DNA of 64,000 nucleotides, taken from the NCBI GenBank assembly GCA_937981555.1, contig CALJOK010000046.1:1-64000 (forward strand). The letters run 5' to 3'. Source of the stretch: an uncultured Saprospiraceae bacterium (GTDB taxonomy: Bacteria > Bacteroidota > Bacteroidia > Chitinophagales > Saprospiraceae). Positions 28,521-37,730 of this stretch are shown here, one piece after another (position 1 is the stretch's first letter; every line of letters begins with the position of its first letter). The position numbers and the translations under genes were made by a program. The notes beneath the pieces are model-generated. The model was not told where the DNA came from. It did no database searches and saw nothing but the letters and a program-made list of their open reading frames with translations.

Positions 28521-29282
28521 TCAATCAAAATTGGTTGAATACCCAAAAGTATTTAAAATTTCTTTACCCTTGGTGGAAAAAAGAAAATCAGAAAATTTTA
28601 AAGCTAACTTTTCTTTGTTGGATTTATTTTTCAAGCAAACTATTCCTTGTTGGATAGGTTGATAAATAGAATCCTCGACTTCCACCCATTTTCCTTTGTC
28701 GAGCATTTTAGGAGAAAGAACAACTGATTTTGAGGTAAAACCAATATCTGCCGCTTGCGAATTGACAAATTGATTGACTTGTGCAATGCTCTCTCCATAA
28801 ACTAATTTGGTGGTAAGTTTTTGAAAAATTTGAAAATGGTTTAATACTTCGAGAGCTGCATTTCCATAAGGAGCAGTTTTTGGATTGGCGAGTGCGATAT
28901 GTTTGATGTGATTATTTTCTAATTGTTGAATGGATGGTGTTAATTCCTTTTTCATGGTCCACAAAACTAATTTTCCATGTGCATAAATTTTTGGTTCCCC
29001 TAAGGTTAATCCTTTTTCAAAAAGATCATTTGGGTATTTCATATTGGCAGAAACAAATACATCAAAGGGAGCACCTTCATTAATTTGGGCGGTCAATTTT
29101 CCAGAAGAACTGATAATTATTTCGCATTCAATTCCAGTAGTTTTGGAAAAATCATGAACCAATTCATTGATTGCAAATTGCATATTGGCAGATGTGGCAA
29201 TTCTTAGTTTAGTAGAGTTTTTATTTTTACAAGAAAAAAATAAAAGTATAAAAGGGAAGATTAGTAATATGTTTTTTCTCAA
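28521..29282 (-). CDS. modA: Molybdate-binding lipoprotein
   Basis: Substrate-binding subunit of the molybdate importer, 253 residues. Seen: lipoprotein signal with FFSC (Cys18), oxyanion-binding segment SSGKLTAQI, GAPFDVFVSAN, and the C-terminal domain with SQAADIGFTSKSVV. The start is probably TTG 29282: no ATG lies in the open frame before a stop further upstream, and the next ATG would remove the lipoprotein signal. Divergent from a molybdenum hydroxylase that would use the imported metal. Confidence 0.94.
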   Translation of the reverse strand: MRKNILLIFPFILLFFSCKNKNSTKLRIATSANMQFAINELVHDFSKTTGIECEIIISSSGKLTAQINEGAPFDVFVSANMKYPNDLFEKGLTLGEPKIYAHGKLVLWTMKKELTPSIQQLENNHIKHIALANPKTAPYGNAALEVLNHFQIFQKLTTKLVYGESIAQVNQFVNSQAADIGFTSKSVVLSPKMLDKGKWVEVEDSIYQPIQQGIVCLKNKSNKEKLALKFSDFLFSTKGKEILNTFGYSTNFD

Positions 29283-29444
29283 AGTAGACTTATTTCGTTC
29301 ATTCTAATCAAATAGGAGAGCTCGAAGATAATTGATTTATATCGAAAAAAATAGAAGTATTCAAAGTAACATATAACTAGTTTATTTTAAACAAATTCAT
29401 TGGATAATGATTTGTAATTATATCATTTTTCATTTAAAAAAAGA

Positions 29445-29452
29445 TATTTTTG
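29445..29452 (+). promoter_or_regulatory. Putative -7 box for molybdenum hydroxylase operon
   Basis: TATTTTTG fits TAnnTTTG and lies 43 bases before the small-subunit ATG. The nearest upstream TTG (29412-29414) is 30 bases away, longer than usual. Confidence 0.35.
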
Positions 29453-29495
29453 AAAAATAGAAATCAATTAAATTTTTTCCAAAAAAAATAATATC

Positions 29496-29969
29496 ATGGA
29501 ATTAAAGATTAACGGAAAAATTCAAAATGTAGATGTCGAGGAAGGCATGCCTTTATTATGGGTGCTACGAGATGAATTAAATATGACTGGTACGAAATAT
29601 GGTTGCGGAGTTTCTTCATGTGGCTCGTGTACCGTAATGTTGGATGGTGTGGCTACCAGAACTTGTACTTTGCCTGCTGTCGCAGCTGAGGGAAAAGAAA
29701 TTACTACCATCGAAGGAATTGGTGCTGATGGAAAAATGTCAGAAATTCAACAAGCTTGGGTGGAGCATCAGGTTCCTCAATGTGGCTATTGTCAATCTGG
29801 AATGATCGTCGCAGCAGAAGCATTATTGAACGAAATTCCAAATCCAACTGATGAAGAGATTAATACAAAAATCACCAATATTTGTCGTTGTGGAACTTAT
29901 AATAGAATTCGAGCAGCTATTCACACCGCTGCAAAAATGCGAACGGAGAAATCAGACCTCCTAGGCTAA
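29496..29969 (+). CDS. Molybdenum hydroxylase (2Fe-2S) small subunit
   Basis: Iron-sulfur subunit of a xanthine-dehydrogenase-family enzyme (isoquinoline 1-oxidoreductase alpha type), 157 residues. It carries electrons from the molybdenum site. Seen: plant-ferredoxin cysteines C37, C42, C45, C57 (CGVSSCGSC) and the second helical-domain cluster C96, C99, C130, C132 (CGYCQSGM and CRCGTY). It has no signal peptide and is probably exported folded with the Tat-bearing large subunit 59 bases downstream. Confidence 0.95.
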   Translation: MELKINGKIQNVDVEEGMPLLWVLRDELNMTGTKYGCGVSSCGSCTVMLDGVATRTCTLPAVAAEGKEITTIEGIGADGKMSEIQQAWVEHQVPQCGYCQSGMIVAAEALLNEIPNPTDEEINTKITNICRCGTYNRIRAAIHTAAKMRTEKSDLLG

Positions 29970-30028
29970 TTGTTATTTTTTAACAATTTGAACGCTTTAA
30001 TTTTTTAACAAAATAAAAAAAAGAAAAA

Positions 30029-32275
30029 ATGGGAAAGTGGACACGTAGAGCATTTATAGGTACAGGTGGTTTGATTGGAGTTGGATTAGTTGTAGGGATC
30101 GGTGGTAATATATATTTGAATAAAAATGCTAAAAAATATTCTGGAAAAGGAATGGGCGATGGGAATTCTATGAATGCTTGGATTAGAATTTCTCCTGATA
30201 ATAAAATTACGATTGCTGTTCCTCGTTCAGAGATGGGACAAGGAGTTTATACCTCTGTTCCAATGTTGGTGGCAGAAGAATTGGAAGTGGACATGAAGGA
30301 TATAAAAATCATGCAACCACAACCAGAACCTGCTTATGCCAACACCTTATTAGTGAATCCTAATCCAAGAGATATTTATAGCAGTTTGACCTTTATGGAA
30401 AAAATTGCGCATTTCCTTCCTTTGGTGGCAACAGGAGGAAGTACCACAATTACAGATGGCTTTGATCATTTGCGAGCTGCGGGAGCTAGTGCTAGAGTTA
30501 TGTTGACTAGAGAAGCAGCTAGTCGATGGAGCGTTTCTGAAGCAGATTGTTATGCTGAAAATTCACATATCATCAATCGAAAAACAAAGGAGAAATTCAC
30601 CTATGGTGAGTTAGCTGAAGGAGCAGGGGAAATTGAGTTAGCTGAAATTCCAAAATTAAAAGATAAGAAGGATTGGAAAATTTTAGGAAAAAATGTTCAA
30701 CGATTAGATATTCCTGAGAAGGTAAATGGAACGGCAGAATTTGGTTTAGATGTAAGGTTGGATGGAATGTTGTTCGCAGCGATTCGACATGCGACGTATC
30801 ATGATGGGGTTGTTACTGCTATAGCAAACCAACCTGAAATTGAAAAAATGCCTGGCGTAAAAAAGGTGTTGATTTTACCAAAAGGAGTAGGAGCGGTAGT
30901 CGTTGCCAATAATACTTGGCGTGCAAAAAATGCGGCACTTGCACTTGACTTTGAAGAAACGGGAAACAATACACTTTCATCTGAAAATATAAACAGGCTT
31001 GCGGAAGATGTGATTGCCAACGAATTAATTGCTACACCTTTAGACAAAGGAAATGCAACGGATGTTTTGGACAAAGCTGAAAAAGTGATTGAAGGAAAAT
31101 ATGATGTGCCGTACTTAGCACATGCTTGTATGGAGCCGATCAATTGTACCGTATTGGTCAAAGAGGGGAAAGCAGAAATTTGGGCAGGACATCAAGGAAC
31201 TTCGATCATGTTAGATGGTGTCAATGCATCTACAGGAATTGATAAAGAAAATATTACTGTAAATATGAAATACCTCGGTGGAGGTTTTGGGCGTCGAGCG
31301 GAAGTCGATATGATTTTGCATGCAGGATTTGTGGCTAAAGAAATGGAAGGTACACCCGTTCAATTAGTGTACACTCGAGAAGAAGCGATGCGACACGAGA
31401 TGTATCGACCTTTTGTAAAAAGTCATTTTAGAGCTGTGGTAAATGCTAACGGTGATATTGAAGCTTGGGAAAATAAGATGGCTTTACAATCTGTTGGTTA
31501 TAGTTCACTTATGAGAATCAAACCAGCCTTTGCAGAACCACCTGCAAAAGATCCTTCTACGATTGAAGGTGCTGCGAATTTACCTTACACGATGGTGAAT
31601 GCCAAAGTTGCTTTTGGACAATTGGATTTGCCGATTCAAGTAGGGAATTGGAGAAGTGTAGGAAGCTCACAAAATGCCTTTTTTACAGAATCATTTATGG
31701 ATGAATTAGCACATTCAGTTGGACAAGATCCTTACGAATTTAGAAAAAGTAAAATTCAACATGAACCTCGTTTCTTAAAGGTATTGGAAAAAGCGGCAGA
31801 GATTAGTAATTGGAAAACACCTTTGGCAGAAGGAAGATTTAGAGGAATTGCTATCCATGAATCTTTCCGATCTATCGTTTGTCAAGTAGTAGAAATTACG
31901 AAAGTGGACGAGAAGAAATTTAGTGTAGATAAATATTACAATGTAATCGATTGTGGTCGGGTAGTTAATCCTGATACGGTCGAAGCGCAAATGCAAAGTG
32001 GAATTATGTACGGATTATCCGCAGCACTTTACGGTCAGATTACTTTTAAAGATGGCGAAGTGGAGCAATACAATTTCCCTCAATATGAAGTAGTCAGAAT
32101 GAATGTTGCACCAACGGTACAAGTCCACATTATGGATAATGATGAATTCCCCGGTGGAGTAGGAGAGCCAGCGACACCGCCAGCAGCGCCTGCTTTAGGT
32201 AATGCAATTTTTGCAGCGACGGGAGAAAGAATTCGATCATTGCCATTGATGAAGCATGGTTATACTTTTGTGTAA
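30029..32275 (+). CDS. Molybdenum hydroxylase large subunit, Tat signal
   Basis: Molybdopterin-binding catalytic subunit of the isoquinoline 1-oxidoreductase/aldehyde oxidase type, 748 residues. The N-terminus is a twin-arginine signal (TRRAFIG, Arg6-Arg7, then a hydrophobic stretch), so the enzyme should be periplasmic. Seen: molybdopterin-contact motifs such as GGGFGRRAEVD and the near-C-terminal GGVGEPATPPAAPALGNAIF, whose GEPATPP glutamate matches the catalytic base of the family. No FAD subunit is present, so electrons probably go to a cytochrome or another carrier. Substrate unknown (aldehyde or N-heterocycle). Confidence 0.94.
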   Translation: MGKWTRRAFIGTGGLIGVGLVVGIGGNIYLNKNAKKYSGKGMGDGNSMNAWIRISPDNKITIAVPRSEMGQGVYTSVPMLVAEELEVDMKDIKIMQPQPEPAYANTLLVNPNPRDIYSSLTFMEKIAHFLPLVATGGSTTITDGFDHLRAAGASARVMLTREAASRWSVSEADCYAENSHIINRKTKEKFTYGELAEGAGEIELAEIPKLKDKKDWKILGKNVQRLDIPEKVNGTAEFGLDVRLDGMLFAAIRHATYHDGVVTAIANQPEIEKMPGVKKVLILPKGVGAVVVANNTWRAKNAALALDFEETGNNTLSSENINRLAEDVIANELIATPLDKGNATDVLDKAEKVIEGKYDVPYLAHACMEPINCTVLVKEGKAEIWAGHQGTSIMLDGVNASTGIDKENITVNMKYLGGGFGRRAEVDMILHAGFVAKEMEGTPVQLVYTREEAMRHEMYRPFVKSHFRAVVNANGDIEAWENKMALQSVGYSSLMRIKPAFAEPPAKDPSTIEGAANLPYTMVNAKVAFGQLDLPIQVGNWRSVGSSQNAFFTESFMDELAHSVGQDPYEFRKSKIQHEPRFLKVLEKAAEISNWKTPLAEGRFRGIAIHESFRSIVCQVVEITKVDEKKFSVDKYYNVIDCGRVVNPDTVEAQMQSGIMYGLSAALYGQITFKDGEVEQYNFPQYEVVRMNVAPTVQVHIMDNDEFPGGVGEPATPPAAPALGNAIFAATGERIRSLPLMKHGYTFV

Positions 32276-32297
32276 AAAACAAAATTGATCAATAATT

Positions 32298-32347
32298 AAA
32301 AGTCAAATATCTATTTTTAAAAAATGGGTATTTGACTTTTTTTTTTG
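32298..32347 (+). terminator. Intrinsic terminator after molybdenum hydroxylase
   Basis: A 12-bp perfect stem (32298-32309 with 32329-32340) is followed by a run of T through 32347. It separates the operon from the next TonB receptor. Confidence 0.85.
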
Positions 32348-32399
32348 ATAAAAAGGACAAAGCTGAAAGTTGAAACGTTTTCATAAAAACTAATAAGCT

Positions 32400-34694
32400 A
32401 TGAAAAAAATATCTTTCCTATTTTTCTTTCTTACGATTCCATTCCTCAACCTTTTTTCCCAACAAACAATTCACGGAGTAGTGGTAGATTCAATTGGTGA
32501 TCCTTTGATTGGTGCAAACGTTATTTTAAAAGGTTCAGAAGGAATAGGTACTTCAACTGATATTTATGGAACCTTTTCACTTGAAATACCTTATCCACCT
32601 TATATTTTAGTTTTCTCCTATACAGGTTATCAGTCAGTAGAATTGGAAATAAATACTGATACGGTAAAAGTTATATTGAGTGAATCGCTTTCGTTTACTA
32701 GTTGTAGTTACTTGTTTTACTATGATGAATCTCCAATCGATATTGATATGCCAGCTCCAGTTATGAAGTTAATTGATCGGCAATTGATACGTGACAATGA
32801 TCTAGAAATAGCTCCAGTATTAAATAGAATTCCAGGTGTATTTATGCAAACTGGTGATTTGAAAACGAGTCGAATTTCAATTAGAGGTGTAGGAGCACGC
32901 TCCCGATTTGCAACGAGGAAAATTAGAACTTACCTAGATGATATTCCTTTGTTTACTGCTGATGGTTCTTCGGCGATTGATGAAGTTGATTTGTCATTAG
33001 TTAATCGAGTTGATGTATGGAAGGGGCCAACAGCAAGTAATTATGGTGCAGGTCTAGGAGGAATGATTCATTTGAAAACAGATCTATTTAATAATTCTTT
33101 TGGAGATAATTCTGTGTCTTCAAAGTTTACGGGAGGCTCATTTGGTTTGATTCGAAATGTAACTAATCTAGCTTTGACGAATAAAAAAAATACAGCAGGT
33201 TTAAAGATTAATTTGAATAATACGCATAGTGATGGATTTAGAGATAATGGAAAGTTTGATCGGAAAGGCGCAACTGTTTTAGCGAAATTTAAGCCCAATC
33301 GAAAATTAAAAACAACGTTACTTTTTAATTATTCTAATGGAAATGCTTTAAACCCATTTGCATTAAATGAAGAGGGGTGGAAAAAAAATCCTCAAATAGC
33401 GAATCCAGATTATGCAGAAGTTGGAGCCTACAAAAAGTACACAAAACTTCTCTTTGGAATTTCTAATCAAGTAGAGATAGCAAAAATTGGAAAAACTAAA
33501 TTGATTAATAAAACTAGCCTGTTTGGGAATATTAAAAATTCAGAAGAGAAAGATCCTTATGGTTTTTATAATAGAAATAGACAGAATATAGGATTGCGGA
33601 CAAGTTTTGAATTAAATAAAAATGGTTTAAATCCTTATTTTAATCCAAATTTTTCCATAGGAATGGAAGCTATTCAAGAAGATTATGAACTTAATATTTT
33701 TGACCTTTTAGAGGGTGAAAAAGATATTCTCTTTGGTGATTTTTTAAGTTTAAAAAATACAATTAACTTTTTTGTTCAATCGTATTTTGAATTTTATGAT
33801 CGATGGACATTGTTAGCTGGAGTTAATTTAAATCAATTAGACTATAAATATACGAGAGCGAATCAGCGGTATTACGAAAACTCAAACGAGAAAAGAACTG
33901 CTGATTGGATTCTATCTCCACGAGTTGGAGTCTCATTTGAATTACTTGAATTTGTCACTTTTTTTTCGTCCATGAGTCATGGTACTTCTCCAGCAACTAC
34001 AGATGAATTTTTTCCATCTTCTAATGAGATTGATAAAAATGTACAACCTGAAACTGGCTGGAATTTCGAAGTAGGTGTTCGGGGGAATCATAATTTAAAA
34101 TGGAAATATGAATTGTCTTTTTATCAAATGAACATCAATAATTATTTGGTTTATACTCATTATTTAGATTGGACTTATGGTGATGTCAATTCTGGAAAAA
34201 CTCAATATAGAGGTGTTGAAGCATATGTAGAATATGATTTTAATTATCGAGTAAAGGGATTAGTTGGATATGCAAGTTATAGTTTTAACGAATCAAAATT
34301 CGTTGAGTTTGATAATGGGAGATTTGATTTTGCGGGAAATGAAATACCCGGAGCACCTCAAAATTTATTAAATATTGGTTTTGATTATCGCTCAATAAAA
34401 GGAATTTATGGAAATCTAAATTATCGATTTGTAGATGAATTTGCCATGAATGATGAAAATTCTGCTTACTCTGATTCGTATGGATTAATTAATCTTAAAT
34501 TAGGTTATCAAAAAAAGTTTTCCAATAACTTTCAATTTGATTTTTTTGTTGGGGTTCAAAATTTATATAATAAAGAATATGCTTCTTTAATTCGAGTTCA
34601 AAGAAATATTTATAATATTTCTAATCCGGAATTTTATTATGCTGGCTTGCCAAGAAACATTTATGGAGGAGTTAGTATCAAGTTTAATTTTTGA
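32400..34694 (+). CDS. TonB-dependent receptor
   Basis: Outer-membrane receptor of 764 residues: signal peptide (1-20), a carboxypeptidase-regulatory-like domain (about 23-95), plug (about 120-230, with LNRIPGVFMQTGDLKTSRISIRG (partial) and KGPTASNYGAGLGGMIHLKT), then the barrel ending in aromatic Phe (VSIKFNF). It lacks an STN domain, so it is not a sigma-signalling transducer. It has FecA/siderophore-receptor character. It follows the molybdenum cluster but has a terminator between, so functional linkage is not supported. Ligand unknown. Confidence 0.92.
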   Translation: MKKISFLFFFLTIPFLNLFSQQTIHGVVVDSIGDPLIGANVILKGSEGIGTSTDIYGTFSLEIPYPPYILVFSYTGYQSVELEINTDTVKVILSESLSFTSCSYLFYYDESPIDIDMPAPVMKLIDRQLIRDNDLEIAPVLNRIPGVFMQTGDLKTSRISIRGVGARSRFATRKIRTYLDDIPLFTADGSSAIDEVDLSLVNRVDVWKGPTASNYGAGLGGMIHLKTDLFNNSFGDNSVSSKFTGGSFGLIRNVTNLALTNKKNTAGLKINLNNTHSDGFRDNGKFDRKGATVLAKFKPNRKLKTTLLFNYSNGNALNPFALNEEGWKKNPQIANPDYAEVGAYKKYTKLLFGISNQVEIAKIGKTKLINKTSLFGNIKNSEEKDPYGFYNRNRQNIGLRTSFELNKNGLNPYFNPNFSIGMEAIQEDYELNIFDLLEGEKDILFGDFLSLKNTINFFVQSYFEFYDRWTLLAGVNLNQLDYKYTRANQRYYENSNEKRTADWILSPRVGVSFELLEFVTFFSSMSHGTSPATTDEFFPSSNEIDKNVQPETGWNFEVGVRGNHNLKWKYELSFYQMNINNYLVYTHYLDWTYGDVNSGKTQYRGVEAYVEYDFNYRVKGLVGYASYSFNESKFVEFDNGRFDFAGNEIPGAPQNLLNIGFDYRSIKGIYGNLNYRFVDEFAMNDENSAYSDSYGLINLKLGYQKKFSNNFQFDFFVGVQNLYNKEYASLIRVQRNIYNISNPEFYYAGLPRNIYGGVSIKFNF

Positions 34695-34764
34695 AATGTG
34701 AAAATTTATTTATTCACAATACTTAATATCAATTTTCATTTTTACTTTTGTCAAAAAATAATAA

Positions 34765-35022
34765 ATGTTACCAGATCCTAAAATATTATTACAGCTCGTT
34801 TCTATGCGAATGCCATTCGGGAAATATGAAGGTAGATTACTTTGTGATTTACCTGTTTCGTATTTGGAATGGTTTCATAACAAAGGTTTTCCGACGGGGA
34901 AATTAGGAATGTTGCTAGAGACGATGCATGTGATTAAGTCGAACGGGTTGGAGGATTTGTTGAAACCGTTGAGGACAAATCGATTTCCAGAGAAAGGGCA
35001 GGAGAAGAAATTTAGGAAATGA
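34765..35022 (+). CDS. DUF3820 family protein
   Basis: Small protein of 85 residues with MPFGKYEGRLLCDLPVSYLEWF, typical of DUF3820, a family seen in DNA-processing nucleases and stand-alone forms. Function unknown. Its stop overlaps the start of 35019-35357 by 4 bases. Confidence 0.85.
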   Translation: MLPDPKILLQLVSMRMPFGKYEGRLLCDLPVSYLEWFHNKGFPTGKLGMLLETMHVIKSNGLEDLLKPLRTNRFPEKGQEKKFRK

Positions 35023-35357
35023 AGGAGTTTATTAGAAATTGTTCTATTATCATTTTGGTTTTAATAGCTCTCTTTATTATTTCAAAATGTAGAGGTGATA
35101 TTTTAAAAAGAGATGGAATCCAAGGAGTTGGAAAGATCGTTGATATACGGAGAACGACTAAAGGTAAAACTACTAGAAAGACTATTGTTCTTATTGAATA
35201 TTATCATGAAGGTGAAAAATTTGTTGGCACAAGAACAAGAATAAGAGATGTAAATATTGGAGATTGTTTCGAATTAATTTATGTTCCTAAGAATCCTGTA
35301 AATATGAGTATTGATTTTAATGAAAAGGTTAATTGTTCGAAAAAAAAAGATGAATAG
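35019..35357 (+). CDS. Hypothetical membrane-anchored protein (DUF3592-like)
   Basis: Product of 112 residues: one N-terminal transmembrane helix (about 7-22), then a small beta domain (GVGKIVDIRRTTKGK, GEKFVGTRT, IGDCFELIYVPKNP) resembling DUF3592-type extracytoplasmic domains. Coupled to the DUF3820 gene by an ATGA overlap. The TAG stop lies inside the terminator stem. Function unknown. Confidence 0.75.
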   Translation: MKEFIRNCSIIILVLIALFIISKCRGDILKRDGIQGVGKIVDIRRTTKGKTTRKTIVLIEYYHEGEKFVGTRTRIRDVNIGDCFELIYVPKNPVNMSIDFNEKVNCSKKKDE

Positions 35358-35383
35358 TAATTATTACTATTCATCTTTTTTTT
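35349..35383 (+). terminator. Terminator overlapping the stop codon
   Basis: A 12-bp perfect stem (35349-35360 with 35364-35375), extended by flanking A and T runs, with a 3-base loop and a T-run. The left arm contains the stop codon of the upstream gene. Confidence 0.88.
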
Positions 35384-35393
35384 AATGAAAATC

Positions 35394-36035
35394 TTACTTC
35401 GTCTTCGGTCGCAACAAATTAAACTTCTCTGCCGCCTTCCGATGCGAATGAATTAATTTATCAAATTCAATTAAAGGCAAAGGAATCCGACTCTCCACCA
35501 CATCAGTATCAAGTGGTTTATATTTTTCATCAGGAAATGGAAAACTAACTGCTTCCCCATCTTTTCCAATCATATTTTTAACCTCCAAAAAATATTGAGT
35601 ATGACTGTCCTTCTCAATATAATGAACTACAATCGGTTCCATATCCAACGGGTAAAATCCAATCTTTTCTAAGGATTGCATCACCATCGTTCGCAGCATA
35701 AAGATGGCCGCTTTGTTATTCGTATAACTTTCAAGAAGCGTTTTTCGTTTTCGTTCATTTTTATAAATGATCGCTTGTGTTTTTCTTGGAAATTCTAATT
35801 TATCTAAAACTTTAAACAGCGAATTTTCATAATCCATGTATTGCTCATAGATTTTTTCTTCAGAGCCTCCAGGTAATTTAAAATTGGTCACATCCCGAAA
35901 TCGGTCTCGATCTTTTACCGCTAAAATATTAGCGTCTCCATCAGCATCATCGAAACAATAAACGATTCCGACATAATGACTTTGAGGCGGTTCAGGCACT
36001 TCAGTCAATTTGAAAAATTGATATTTATCTATCAT
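35394..36035 (-). CDS. Nudix-like protein with a broken Nudix box
   Basis: A 213-residue protein whose start (GIVYCFDDADGDANILAVKD...FKLPGGSEE) looks like the first half of a Nudix hydrolase. The catalytic helix is not canonical: after LPGGSEE (54-60) there are about 55 extra residues before RTMVMQSLEKIGF (115-127), which aligns with the REUXEEXGU half but lacks the REx2EE acids. It may be a non-catalytic Nudix fold, a binding protein, or a distant family. Neighbours give no clue. Confidence 0.6.
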   Translation of the reverse strand: MIDKYQFFKLTEVPEPPQSHYVGIVYCFDDADGDANILAVKDRDRFRDVTNFKLPGGSEEKIYEQYMDYENSLFKVLDKLEFPRKTQAIIYKNERKRKTLLESYTNNKAAIFMLRTMVMQSLEKIGFYPLDMEPIVVHYIEKDSHTQYFLEVKNMIGKDGEAVSFPFPDEKYKPLDTDVVESRIPLPLIEFDKLIHSHRKAAEKFNLLRPKTK

Positions 36036-36119
36036 ATAAAAAAGGTTGTTTTATGGTATAATTAGTAGAGTTAATAATTTAAATAATATTGTATTCTGTA
36101 AATGTCGAACGTTTCATAT

Positions 36120-36938
36120 CTAATAATCAGTTTTAATATCTTTGTTGAATGGCAATTTTATTTGATAACCTAAGTCATTAGATTTAGAATCATCAGCAAC
36201 ATCTAAACCATATTTTATTTTTGAGGTATCACCGTAAACAAATGTTCCAAACATACGATCCCACAAAGAAAAGATATTTCCAAAATTAGTATCTGTCCAA
36301 GGGCGTTCGAAGTGGTGGTGAAATTTATGCATATTTGGAGTGATCAAAAGGTAGCTTAAAAATTTATCCAATCCCTTTGGCATATTCAAATTTGAATGCG
36401 ACCAATAAGTACAAATAACGGTCGTAATTCTATAAATCATATAAACGCCAAACGGAATTCCTCCGATTAAAATTCCTCCCAAAGCAAATAATTCTCGAAA
36501 CATATAATCACCTGGATGATGTCGAGTTCCTGTAGTCACATCAACTTGAGTATCACTATGGTGAACCATATGAAATCGCCACATAAATGCTACTCGGTGC
36601 AATAAATAATGAACCAAATATTGAGCAACCAAATCCAAAAACATGACTCCTAAAAGTACCTCTGCCCACAATGGAAGTTCAATCAAATATAATAATCCAA
36701 AATTATTATTACCTGCCCAAATAAAAATTCCAGCGGTTAAAACGCCAAAAAGTACATTAATTAAAATGGATGTGGTCAATAATACTAAATTCACTCTAGC
36801 GTGCTTCCATTTTTCATAAGTATTTTTGGCCAAAGGAAAAGCACTCTCTAGTATCCAAAAGATGCCCATACAAAAAACTATCCAGAGAAATTTCTGGGCA
36901 CTTGATAACTCTTCAAAAAATGTAATGAATTCTTGCAT
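36120..36938 (-). CDS. Sterol desaturase / fatty acid hydroxylase family
   Basis: Integral membrane di-iron oxygenase, 272 residues from ATG 36938 (the frame reaches 36986 only with TTG). Seen: several hydrophobic helices and the histidine clusters HYLLHR, HMVHH, HHPGD and HKFHHHFERPWTD, as in the superfamily that hydroxylates or desaturates sterols and lipids, for example carotenoids or fatty acids. Substrate not predictable; no carotenoid genes are adjacent. Confidence 0.9.
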   Translation of the reverse strand: MQEFITFFEELSSAQKFLWIVFCMGIFWILESAFPLAKNTYEKWKHARVNLVLLTTSILINVLFGVLTAGIFIWAGNNNFGLLYLIELPLWAEVLLGVMFLDLVAQYLVHYLLHRVAFMWRFHMVHHSDTQVDVTTGTRHHPGDYMFRELFALGGILIGGIPFGVYMIYRITTVICTYWSHSNLNMPKGLDKFLSYLLITPNMHKFHHHFERPWTDTNFGNIFSLWDRMFGTFVYGDTSKIKYGLDVADDSKSNDLGYQIKLPFNKDIKTDY

Positions 36939-37082
36939 ATTATTGTTTTCTATTTCGTTTGTAAGTAAGTTGCACTTGAATTTCAAGTGGAATAAAGGTA
37001 ATTAGTTTTTTTATAAAAAGAATAAAAAATAAATAGACTTTAGGTTTCATGAAAACATGATTCAAATTATAAAACTAGTTTA

Positions 37083-37613
37083 ATGTCAGATATCAAATTA
37101 TATCCAATTCGATTTATTGAACCGGTTCAATTGAAGGATGGAACGCTGGTTCAGTTGCGTCCAATTCATCCCTTGGATGGAAAGCAGGCGGAAGAATTTA
37201 GAGGGAAATTATCGGCAGAAAGTGTGTATGATCGGTTCTTAGGCTACATTCCTAAAATCTCGGAAAAATTAGTTGATCGATTAACCAATATTGATTACTC
37301 CAGAGAAATGGCGATTGTGGCAGAAGTCCATAATGAAAATGAAAAAGAAGTAATCGCAGTAGGACGAATTGCAAGTGATGAAAATTTGGCAGTAGATTTT
37401 GCGATCATCATTGCAGACAATTGGCAAGGGAAAGGATTAGGAACAATCTTGACCAGTTATCTAATTGATGTGGCGAAGGAAATGGATTTCGAGAAAATCT
37501 ATGCTACTGTTTTTACGAGGAATAAAGGCATGCTCGAAATTTTGCGTCGTAAAGAATTTATTTTTCGGAAAGAAGACGAGATGACTACTTATGCGGAATT
37601 ATTGTTGAAGTAA
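37083..37613 (+). CDS. GNAT family N-acetyltransferase
   Basis: Acetyl-CoA-dependent acyltransferase of 176 residues. Seen: the pyrophosphate-loop motif NWQGKGLGTIL and a preceding beta strand ending VDFAIIIAD. It resembles the acetyltransferase domain of Pat-like protein acetyltransferases (LRPIHPLDGKQAEEFRGKLS, YDRFLGYIPKIS), but no CoA-ligase or cNMP domain is attached. Target unknown. Confidence 0.88.
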   Translation: MSDIKLYPIRFIEPVQLKDGTLVQLRPIHPLDGKQAEEFRGKLSAESVYDRFLGYIPKISEKLVDRLTNIDYSREMAIVAEVHNENEKEVIAVGRIASDENLAVDFAIIIADNWQGKGLGTILTSYLIDVAKEMDFEKIYATVFTRNKGMLEILRRKEFIFRKEDEMTTYAELLLK

Positions 37614-37660
37614 ATTTTATAATGAGATTAAACCAATATTTCGGTTAAGTATATTTTTTA

Positions 37661-37729
37661 ACTACAGAGAAAAAAGAGCAGGGACAGAGAGGAAACAGAG
37701 TTCTCCGTTATCTCTGTGGTAATTTTTTT
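37661..37729. terminator. Imperfect hairpin between convergent genes
   Basis: actacagaga (37661-37670) pairs with tctctgtggt (37711-37720), with one G-U pair and a long internal region, followed by T-run 37723-37730. It lies between convergent 37083-37613 and 37731-39320, where a shared terminator is expected. Confidence 0.5.
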
Positions 37730-37730
37730 T

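Noticed and set aside
29283-29495. Possible molybdenum cofactor riboswitch in the modA/hydroxylase divergent gap
   Set aside because: No conserved stem-loop set recognisable; the gap is AT-rich with only a weak -7 box.
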